Assembly: GCA_021296095.1 (NCBI GenBank)
Contig: JAGWBB010000021.1
Span: 1,107 to 57,841 of the forward strand
DNA from: Desulfurellaceae bacterium
GTDB taxonomy: Bacteria > Desulfobacterota > Binatia > Bin18
Reading direction: 5' to 3'
DNA length: 56,735 nt
How positions within the stretch are numbered: position 1 is the first letter of the stretch; each line of letters starts with the position of its first letter. The notes under the pieces are model-generated. The model had not been told where the DNA came from and ran no database searches. It saw only the letters and a program-made list of their open reading frames with translations. Shown piece after piece: positions 42,356 through 48,906 of this stretch. A program made the position numbers and the translations under genes.

Positions 42356-42526
42356 GTCGCCACCCGGGATATAGCGCGTGGCCACACACGGGAGCTGCTT
42401 GATGTGAAAGAAGCCCTTGGCCGCTTCACCCCACGGGCTGGGCGCCCCGCCGACAAACGCGCCCGTAGCCCAAGGCTGTTCTTGGCCGTTGCAACGTCTA
42501 CAAATTCCATCTCTCGTCCTCCTGTT
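42356..42526 (-). pseudogene. Duplicated, frameshifted 5' fragment of the GST-like gene (repeat A')
   Basis: Reading leftward from an ATG at 42510, the first codons MEFVDVATAKNSLGL match the start of the GST-like protein at 41272. A one-base deletion then breaks the frame. The copied ribosome-binding site AGGAGGACGAGAG is intact. To its left, 42205-42355 holds no recognisable gene; an open frame of 62 codons at 42214 is not supported. Confidence 0.8.
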
Positions 42527-42554
42527 CTTCTTGCGAGTCGATTTTAATGAGATT

Positions 42555-43160
42555 CTACGGAATCCAAATAGAGAGCTTGTCCTTATGTTGAAGGAGAAGG
42601 GACGATATCTCTTCGGCCACGTAATCAAAGTAGTTTCCGCCCTCTGCACCTGTGAAATAATCGTGGCTTTTCAGGAACCAGCGCCGAGCTATGCTCACAT
42701 GCAACAGCGGGAAGATATTGGTTTTCTCAGGGTCGAAGTCTCTCGTCCGCTGTCTAAATTGATCTCCTAATTTCTTGGTGTTCCAGTGGCGGTAGTTTTT
42801 CGGATTCTCCCCTACACTTTGCCTGGCGAACTCGAAGGCAAAAGAGCCAAACGTGAAGACTATTTTCGGGTTGTGCCTGGTTAAAAGATCACCAAAATCG
42901 GACGTTTCTTTTTCGATATTGCCGTCTTTCTCTTCGGGGTCTTGTACGGCATTTCGCACATATAGCCTATCGGTCCTAACCCTTCGACGGTCGGCCAAGA
43001 ATACCTGTTCTTGAATTCCATCCAGAATCGGAGTCCAAATATTATGGCGTGCGGGATGCCTCGGATCGAGAGGGTATTCGAGAGCATTCTCCCAAGTTTT
43101 AGGGTTGGAATCCCCAATTAGCCAAATGGGAAATTTCCTTGAACCAGATTCTCTCTGCAT
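42555..43160 (-). CDS. AT-rich orphan protein, possible uracil-DNA-glycosylase-like fold
   Basis: A 201-residue cytoplasmic protein I do not firmly recognise. It begins FPIWLIGDSNPKTW, and later has KIVFTFGSFAFEFARQ and NIFPLLHVSIARRWFLKSHDYF. The order of a strand plus GDSNP-like loop, a central TFGS strand and a C-terminal PLxHxS-like loop recalls the uracil-DNA-glycosylase superfamily, but the match is weak. An ideal AGGAGGTGAA precedes the ATG. Base composition is far more AT-rich than the neighbours, indicating foreign origin. It lies exactly between repeats A' and B', so it interrupts the second copy of the duplicated GST/MDR intergenic region. Confidence 0.6.
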   Translation of the reverse strand: MQRESGSRKFPIWLIGDSNPKTWENALEYPLDPRHPARHNIWTPILDGIQEQVFLADRRRVRTDRLYVRNAVQDPEEKDGNIEKETSDFGDLLTRHNPKIVFTFGSFAFEFARQSVGENPKNYRHWNTKKLGDQFRQRTRDFDPEKTNIFPLLHVSIARRWFLKSHDYFTGAEGGNYFDYVAEEISSLLLQHKDKLSIWIP

Positions 43161-43185
43161 ATTTCACCTCCTGGGATATCACCGC

Positions 43186-43234
43186 TGTTTACACACATCG
43201 GCCGGGGCGATAAGCCTGCCCAACAGAAAGGAGC
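43186..43234. repeat. Flank repeat B', leader of the MDR gene
   Basis: The functional copy of the 49-bp repeat at 41305-41353. It ends in AAAGGAGC five bases before the MDR start codon. Confidence 0.85.
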
Positions 43235-43239
43235 CGCCT

Positions 43240-44211
43240 ATGAAAGCCATGCGCGCCGCCGAGTTCGGCGGACCGGAAAACCTCCGTTTGGAAGACGCCC
43301 CCGAGCCCGAGCTGCGAGACGGCCATGTCCTGATTCGAGTCAGGGCCACCGGCATCAACCCGGCAGACCTCGTCCGCATGTCCGGCCGCTATCCGCAACG
43401 CCTGCCCCTGCCGTATATCCCGGGCACGGATGTGGCCGGAGAGGTGGAGGCGGTAGCAGCCGACATCAGCCACGTCAGCGTCGGCGACCGGGTCTTCGGC
43501 CGCTCAATCAACGGCGGCGGCTATGCCGAGAAAGCCTGCCTGCCGGGACCCGAGACCATCCCCCTGCCGGACACGCTGTCGTTTGCCGAGGGCGCGGCCA
43601 TCCCGGTTCCGTTCTATACCGCCTACGTGGCGGTCCACCATAAAGCCCAGCTCAAGGCTGGTGAGACCGTGCTCGTCTCGGCCGGTGGCGGCGGGGTCGG
43701 CGTGGCTGCAGTGCAGCTGGCCAAAGTGTGTGGCGCGCGGGTGATTACCACCGTCGGCTCGGCCGACAAGGCGGCCAGGATACAAGCCCTGGGCGCCGAC
43801 TCGGTGATCAACTATAAGACCCACGACTTTGCGGCCGAGGTGCGGCGGCTGACCGACGACAGGGGAGTAGAGGTCATCCTTGAGAATGTGGCCGCCGACA
43901 ATCTGGCCCAGGACTTTTCGGCGCTGGCCCGGAACGGCCGGATTGTCCTGATCGGCAGCGGCACCGCTAAAGCGCCCGAGGCTGCGTTTATGGTCGGTCC
44001 GGCCCTGTTCAAAGACGCCGCCATCTACGGCATGGCCCTGGGCAACTCGGCAACCCATGTCCCGGAGCTGGCCCGCAGCCTGGTCCCGCTGTTTGCTGCG
44101 GGCCAGCTGAAAGCCGTGGTGCATCAGACCTATCCCCTGGCCCAGGCGCAGCGCGCTCTTGGCGATCTGGTGGCGAGTCGGGTGTTCGGCAAGCTGGTGC
44201 TGGTCCAGTGA
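43240..44211 (+). CDS. Quinone oxidoreductase-like MDR family protein
   Basis: A 323-residue NADPH-dependent enzyme. The GroES-like half has RATGINPADLVRMSGRYP and YIPGTDVAGEVEAV, and the Rossmann half has VSAGGGGVGVAAVQLAKVCGARVITTVGS. Zinc-binding Cys residues are absent, as in QOR/Zta-crystallin and enoyl reductase types. It reduces quinones or enones. AAAGGAGC in repeat B' is its ribosome-binding site. Its stop codon touches that of the convergent DUF1329 gene with no gap and no visible terminator. Its original divergent neighbour was probably the GST-like gene. Confidence 0.87.
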   Translation: MKAMRAAEFGGPENLRLEDAPEPELRDGHVLIRVRATGINPADLVRMSGRYPQRLPLPYIPGTDVAGEVEAVAADISHVSVGDRVFGRSINGGGYAEKACLPGPETIPLPDTLSFAEGAAIPVPFYTAYVAVHHKAQLKAGETVLVSAGGGGVGVAAVQLAKVCGARVITTVGSADKAARIQALGADSVINYKTHDFAAEVRRLTDDRGVEVILENVAADNLAQDFSALARNGRIVLIGSGTAKAPEAAFMVGPALFKDAAIYGMALGNSATHVPELARSLVPLFAAGQLKAVVHQTYPLAQAQRALGDLVASRVFGKLVLVQ

Positions 44212-45495
44212 TCATTTGCCCTTGAGCATCAGGGTCATCACGCTGAACTGGGTGTCGCTCATGGGTCGATTGTGAAAGATTTTGAAAATCTGAAACGTGT
44301 TGGACATCTCCAGCTGATAATCAATCGAGGCCTGGGCGGCGGTCTGGGGAAACCACTCGGCGTTATCCCAGGGGTTATAGTCCGGGTGACGGTAGACCAG
44401 CAGAAAGGTGCGTTTGTGATTGCCGTCGTGGTCGTAGGCAAGAGCAAACAGCGGGACTGAGGTCTGGACATCCAGATACAGCAGGCGGCGACTGTACAGG
44501 GGGTGGGAATTCTTGGGCGTCATCTCCAACACATCGGCGTGGCGCAGCTCCCACGGATCGGTCAGATACCACGTGCCGCGTCCGCCCCAGGTCGGCTCGG
44601 CCGCCTTGATCGGCCCCGGGGTCAGCACGACCCGGCGGCCCAGATATGTCCAGTCGTAATCGTGGATATAGCCCAGGAAGCCCGACCGGTCCTCAATCAG
44701 CACGACGCCGTTGCCGGGCGAAACATACGGGTTATACACAATTTTGCGGGTGCGACGGGTCTTGGGGTCGTAGGCCCACTGATCGTTGGCCAGCCGGTCG
44801 TCGTTGTAGAGCACACTCAGGATCTGATTGCCCTCCGAATCCGAGGGGGCGACCATCATCGTATACTGCTTCGAGAAGACGCCCTGCTTCTGCCACGGCG
44901 CGACGTTTTCGTCTGACGCCGGCCGGTGCATGCCGTGCTTGAAGGAAAACAGGAAGCGCTGTTCGCGCTCCACCGTTCCGCTGCCGTTGCGCAGCCCGTT
45001 CGAGGCCCACATCAGGGCGGTTTCGCCCTGGTCCCGATAGCGGTGGTTCCAGGCCATCTTGAGACCGGCCTGGGGGTCGCCGACCTCAACAACCGGAAAG
45101 GGCCGGCCGGCCACATAGTTGCCGAGCGTACCCTCGCCGAGCGTCACCCCGGCGGCGTGCTGGACGGTCGCGTCGATAAACGCCTGGCGCAGCGGAGTAT
45201 CGGTCGTTTCGCGGATAGTGACCGAAAAATCGCCGGCCTCGACATAGCGCACAATCTCCGGCGGCAGCACCTCTGTGGCCAGCTGGGCGGTTGACGAGTC
45301 GAGCGTCATGCCCGGGGTGATGCCCTCGACCTGCGGAAAGCCGTCCTGATACGGGAAAAATCCGGCCAGGACGGACGCTCGGCCCTGGCCGGCAGCAGCC
45401 CCGGCCGACATGAGTCCGAGGATACACATGAGGCTGAAAATCCGGGAAATCTGCGAAATCTGCAAAGTCTGCAAAATCTGATGAATACGGCGCAT
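44212..45495 (-). CDS. DUF1329 family protein, second copy
   Basis: A 427-residue exported protein with the family signature AYDPKTRRTRKIVYNPY, DYDWTYLGRR and RRLLYLDVQTSVPLFALAYDHDG. The hydrophobic core of the signal peptide is FSLMCILGLMSAGAAAG, preceded by an unusual n-region (QILQTLQISQISRIF) coded by imperfect 9-bp tandem repeats (45437-45480). DUF1329 is predicted to have a LolB-like lipid-binding fold and to work at the outer membrane. It is the last gene of the RND cluster, 52 bp after the barrel gene. GAAAGAAGGAAT precedes the ATG at 45495; a longer frame starts at 45519. Confidence 0.8.
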   Translation of the reverse strand: MRRIHQILQTLQISQISRIFSLMCILGLMSAGAAAGQGRASVLAGFFPYQDGFPQVEGITPGMTLDSSTAQLATEVLPPEIVRYVEAGDFSVTIRETTDTPLRQAFIDATVQHAAGVTLGEGTLGNYVAGRPFPVVEVGDPQAGLKMAWNHRYRDQGETALMWASNGLRNGSGTVEREQRFLFSFKHGMHRPASDENVAPWQKQGVFSKQYTMMVAPSDSEGNQILSVLYNDDRLANDQWAYDPKTRRTRKIVYNPYVSPGNGVVLIEDRSGFLGYIHDYDWTYLGRRVVLTPGPIKAAEPTWGGRGTWYLTDPWELRHADVLEMTPKNSHPLYSRRLLYLDVQTSVPLFALAYDHDGNHKRTFLLVYRHPDYNPWDNAEWFPQTAAQASIDYQLEMSNTFQIFKIFHNRPMSDTQFSVMTLMLKGK

Positions 45496-45547
45496 TATTC
45501 CTTCTTTCCGATGTGGCACGGGCAGGCCCGGCGGCCGGCCCCTCCAT

Positions 45548-46873
45548 TCACAGAGAAAACGAGCGTTTGACCTCCAGAAAAACCCGGCCGTTTCTACCCG
45601 TAAAATAGCCCCGTCTCAGCCGCCGTGCCGGAGCCGCGTACTGGCCGAAGAAGCCCGAGCGGGGCCCGATAAAGAAGTCCGCGCCGAGCGTGACCGACAG
45701 ATAATCGGTGAGCTGATACTCGATCTGGGGCCGGATCAGCAACTCCCCGAAATTGATACCGTACAGGGCGATCAGTTCGGGAAACAGCGTTTCGTTGATG
45801 AAGTCGGCGCGCAGAAAGACCGAGACGATATTGTTGACCGCCTCGTCCGGAATATCGCTGGGCTTGTTGAAGATCACGTTCTGAAAAAACTGGAAGTTGG
45901 CCATCAGGTTGTCGTTGACCGTCCAGTCCAGGCCCAGCACATAGGACAAAAACTCGCGCTGGCGGATACCGTCCGCATCCCGGAGGTCGGTCGACACAAA
46001 ATGTTGTCCCAGTTTCAGCCCGCCTTCGCCCCGGATGACGAACACGTCAAAGGCGTAGTTGAAGGTCCCGCCCAGCAGGTGAAAGCGGGTGTGGCGCGGC
46101 TCAACCAGAAACCGGTTGCCGCCAATCGTGCGCCGGAAGCCGACCGGGAAATCGCTCCAGGCGTAAAAATAATTCAGCGACACGTCCATATTGCGCATGA
46201 AGCGGGTGACCCGAAAGCCGACCTCGGAATCGCTCAGCCGGCCGTCCCGGGGTTTTTTGGTCTTGGCCAGCTGGATCGCAGGAGATTGCAGGAACAGGTC
46301 GAGCTGTCCGCTCTCCCGGAACTGCCACTCGCTGCCCAGGTCTGCGGGCCGGTTGTCCTCAAAGTCGAGAAACCACACGCCCTCAAACACCCAGTCGCCG
46401 AAGGTGTAATCGAGCCGTGTGCCCCACAGCGGGATGCGCGCGTCAATGAAGTCGTCGAGGATGAACTCCCGAAAATCCTGGGGATTGATGACATCCAGAA
46501 TCCGCAGGCCGAGCGATTCGCCCCACACCACCTGCTGGCGGCCGACCCGCAGGTCAAAATCGCCCTGGACGATTTCGAGATACAGCTCACGCAGCTCGGC
46601 CTGGAAAAAATCGCCGCTGGCCCAGCGGTCAATCGGCCCGGCGCCAAAGTCGTGGGTGTTGCTCTCCAGGTGGTTGGCCGGATCGATCAGCGCCCGCCCG
46701 ATCGAGGTCAGGGTCATCCAGTCGCTCAGCTCGATATCAACGTCGATCTCCAGCCAGTTCTGGGCCTTGGAGAACTGACGCGGCGAGTACAACCGAAAGG
46801 CGGTCTCGTTTTTGATGAAGGCCACCCCGTCAATCCGCTCCTGCCACAGCTGGTGGACCCAGCTCGGCAGCAT
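45548..46873 (-). CDS. Outer-membrane beta-barrel protein (DUF1302-like) without its own signal peptide
   Basis: A 441-residue protein rich in alternating aromatic strands (DFDLRVGRQQVVWGESLG, WFLDFEDNRPADLG, LNYFYAWSDFP, QYAAPARRLRRGYF), as in DUF1302-type porin-like barrels. It begins MLPSWVHQLWQERIDGVAFIKNETAF with no signal sequence, which is odd for an outer-membrane protein. Its start overlaps the end of the AMIN gene by 44 bases in the +1 frame, and an A6 run sits just before the ATG. Loss of one base there would fuse it to the AMIN protein, which does have a signal peptide. GGAGGA lies ten bases before the ATG, so separate translation is possible. The C-terminus ends SFSL rather than with Phe. 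Confidence 0.7.
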   Translation of the reverse strand: MLPSWVHQLWQERIDGVAFIKNETAFRLYSPRQFSKAQNWLEIDVDIELSDWMTLTSIGRALIDPANHLESNTHDFGAGPIDRWASGDFFQAELRELYLEIVQGDFDLRVGRQQVVWGESLGLRILDVINPQDFREFILDDFIDARIPLWGTRLDYTFGDWVFEGVWFLDFEDNRPADLGSEWQFRESGQLDLFLQSPAIQLAKTKKPRDGRLSDSEVGFRVTRFMRNMDVSLNYFYAWSDFPVGFRRTIGGNRFLVEPRHTRFHLLGGTFNYAFDVFVIRGEGGLKLGQHFVSTDLRDADGIRQREFLSYVLGLDWTVNDNLMANFQFFQNVIFNKPSDIPDEAVNNIVSVFLRADFINETLFPELIALYGINFGELLIRPQIEYQLTDYLSVTLGADFFIGPRSGFFGQYAAPARRLRRGYFTGRNGRVFLEVKRSFSL

Positions 46874-47942
46874 ACTTTTTTCGTCCTCCGGTCACGGCCG
46901 GAACAAATGCCTGGCGGGTGGGCGGCGGCGCCGGAGGCGGCGCGGGCGCGGGAGCTTCAGCCACAGTGGGCGCGGTCGGGGCCGGACGCGGTGCGGCCGG
47001 TGTCCGGGCGGCCAGGGCGGTCGTACCCGGCCGCCGAAACAACACCTGGGCTTGCACTCCCTCAGCCGGCGACTGGGCAAAGACCAGACGCAGCCGGTTT
47101 TCCTGCTGGCGTACCTCAAACGGCGGGATTTGGCTGCCGCTCAGGTCAACCACAAAGCGCAGCCGGTCCGAATGAGAGCCGACCCGCACCGCGCTGACCA
47201 GGGCGTCGCGCGCCGTGTAGCGTGCCGACGGCCCGGGCGCGACCGGCCCGGTCACATCGAGCACCAGCCGGGGCGGGTCGGACAGGGCAAAAGACCGTAC
47301 GCTGTGGGGCGACTGGGAGAACACGAAGCTGAGCGCCTGGCGGTCGTCCTCAAGCCCGAGCTGGAGTTCGTCCAGGTGCAGCCCGGCCGCCGCAGGCGTC
47401 GCTTCGCCGGACGCGGTCGGGGCGGAGGCCTGCGGCCGAGCGGACGGGGCGGCTGGGGTCGCGGACGCCGTCTGACCGGACGCGGTGCGGAGCGGCGGAA
47501 AGAGCTGCCGGCTGGCCTCGCGGGCGTCCCCCGGGGTTTGGACAAGCGCGCTCAGCCGCGTGCCGTCGTGCTCGATGGTATAGCTTGGCAGGCTGTCGGT
47601 CTTGAAGTCGAGTACAAAGCGCAGGCGCTGGGGATGCGCGCCCTGGCGGATACGCCACACGGTCTCGTCGTGGGTTGTATAGCTGGTCGAGATCGTCCCC
47701 TGGGCCGGACCACTGACATCGATGACCAGCCGGGGCGGGTCGGACAGGCCAAAGGCTTTCACCTCGGTCGGGGCGGTCGAGAAGCGCCAGTTCAGCCGCT
47801 TGTGGCCGGCGGTGGATTCGAGCCGGAGTTCCTGGACCTCAAGCACGAGCGGCCCGGAAGCCCGCAGTTCAGCGGTCTGGGGACCGAGTCCGACAAAGAG
47901 TCCGAGCCAGCCCAAGGTGATAATCCGACGCAGTGTTTTCAT
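46830..47942 (-). CDS. Periplasmic protein with two AMIN-like domains and a Pro/Ala-rich tail
   Basis: A 370-residue protein with signal peptide IITLGWLGLFVGLG. AMIN-type beta domains are at about 35-135 and 190-290, each with the SDPPRLVxDVxGP motif (residues 67-79 and 221-233). A Pro/Ala-rich linker lies between them (150-187) and another at 310-345. AMIN domains bind peptidoglycan or position envelope machines, as in AmiC and PilQ. The last 16 residues, from K355, follow an A6 run and read through the start of the barrel gene in another frame, so the natural C-terminus may instead be the barrel. There is a weak ribosome-binding site at 47942 and a 145-bp gap to the LolA-like gene. Confidence 0.75.
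   Translation of the reverse strand: MKTLRRIITLGWLGLFVGLGPQTAELRASGPLVLEVQELRLESTAGHKRLNWRFSTAPTEVKAFGLSDPPRLVIDVSGPAQGTISTSYTTHDETVWRIRQGAHPQRLRFVLDFKTDSLPSYTIEHDGTRLSALVQTPGDAREASRQLFPPLRTASGQTASATPAAPSARPQASAPTASGEATPAAAGLHLDELQLGLEDDRQALSFVFSQSPHSVRSFALSDPPRLVLDVTGPVAPGPSARYTARDALVSAVRVGSHSDRLRFVVDLSGSQIPPFEVRQQENRLRLVFAQSPAEGVQAQVLFRRPGTTALAARTPAAPRPAPTAPTVAEAPAPAPPPAPPPTRQAFVPAVTGGRKKYAAELGPPAVAGAD
46876..46881 (-). other. A6 run at the AMIN/barrel frame junction
   Basis: Six A residues on the coding strand cover codons 354-356 of the AMIN gene. The barrel frame is +1 relative to it, and the barrel ATG is two bases further on. Deleting one A, by mutation, read error or polymerase slippage, would give a continuous frame of about 797 codons. 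Confidence 0.6.
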
Positions 47943-48041
47943 GTGTCTTGACCGTGAGCCGTCAGGTGCGCCAGATTTCAGCTCCCCACTCCGGCATCCG
48001 CCCTCCGAGCCTCAGAGCGCCCCCTCGCACGGGCGGCGCTC

Positions 48042-48080
48042 TTCAGCATTCATCGTTCAGCATTCATCGTTCAGCATTCA
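48042..48080. repeat. 14-bp tandem repeat
   Basis: TTCAGCATTCATCG occurs twice in tandem (48042-48055, 48056-48069), followed by a partial copy. It lies in the gap between the LolA-like and AMIN genes. The related sequence GAATGCCGAATGATGAAC occurs at about 28461-28478. Confidence 0.8.
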
Positions 48081-48087
48081 GCATTAT

Positions 48088-48885
48088 CTAGGGCGCGCCC
48101 TTGCGCAGGGAACGCTCGGTGAACAGACTCTCCCGAAAGCCCTGGTTGAATTTCACATTGCTGATATCCAGCTCGGTCTTGTGACCGGTGAGCTGATTTT
48201 CGACCACCGTTTTTCTCCAGTTCCAGATGCCGTCGATCTGCACCCAGTCCTGGTACATGATCTTGAGCAGGCGACCCTTGCGGTCGTAGAACTCGATCTT
48301 GGGCGTTGTCCAGGTCTCGGCATTCACCCAGGTCAGCTTCTTGCTGTAGATGTAGTTTTCCTTTTTGGCCACCGCCTGGACCACATACAGCTTGGTGCCG
48401 TTGTTCTGTTCAACCCGGACCAGGGTGTGGGTGTCTTCCTCAACCTCGCGGTCGCCCATGTCGTCGTAGATCATGTCGCTGCCCATGAACGAGTTTTCCT
48501 TGTCGCCCGAGGCAATCCGCCGCACCTTGCGCAGGGCCGGCAGATAGATCCACTGGTCGTCGTCGGCATCGGCGTCCTCCTGGGACCAGTTCAGGAAGGT
48601 GGTGTCTTTGACATCCGGCGGCGAGCTGAAATAGATGAACGACTTGCTCGACAGCCCGTCATTGCCGTCATAGTCCTTCCAGTAGCGCAGGGTGTGACGC
48701 TTGCGCTGTTTACCGGCCTTATTGGTCAGCGTCCAGCTCGCCTCAGACACCTGATCGTCGCCGTCTTCGCGCTCATCAACATTGATCGCAATCTGGAGGC
48801 CGCTCGGCTCGCCCGGAATCTCTTCCGCTCCGGCGGGCACGGGGGCCAACAGCATAACTCCAGCCACTAGCAGAACAGTTCGCAT
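48088..48885 (-). CDS. Outer-membrane lipoprotein-sorting (LolA-like) family protein
   Basis: A 265-residue exported protein with signal peptide VLLVAGVMLLAPVPAGA. The pattern ASWTLTNKAGKQRKRHTLRYWKDYDG, FIYFSSPPDVKDTTFLNW, DDQWIYLPALRKVRRIASGDKENSFMGSDMIYDDMG is diagnostic for the LolA-like group (COG2834/PF17131-type) that is encoded beside MMPL transporters. It is a periplasmic half-barrel expected to bind a lipid-like ligand and to accept it from, or deliver it to, the RND pump. GAAGGAGAAAGATT precedes the ATG. It lies 21 bp after the last RND gene. Confidence 0.88.
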   Translation of the reverse strand: MRTVLLVAGVMLLAPVPAGAEEIPGEPSGLQIAINVDEREDGDDQVSEASWTLTNKAGKQRKRHTLRYWKDYDGNDGLSSKSFIYFSSPPDVKDTTFLNWSQEDADADDDQWIYLPALRKVRRIASGDKENSFMGSDMIYDDMGDREVEEDTHTLVRVEQNNGTKLYVVQAVAKKENYIYSKKLTWVNAETWTTPKIEFYDRKGRLLKIMYQDWVQIDGIWNWRKTVVENQLTGHKTELDISNVKFNQGFRESLFTERSLRKGAP

Positions 48886-48906
48886 AATCTTTCTCCTTCC
48901 TCTCGC

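Noticed and set aside
46874-46882. A AAA AAG heptamer like the dnaX -1 frameshift site at the AMIN/barrel junction
   Set aside because: The barrel frame is +1, not -1, relative to AMIN, so a classical -1 slip would not reach it. Loss of one A by mutation or polymerase slippage is the relevant alternative.
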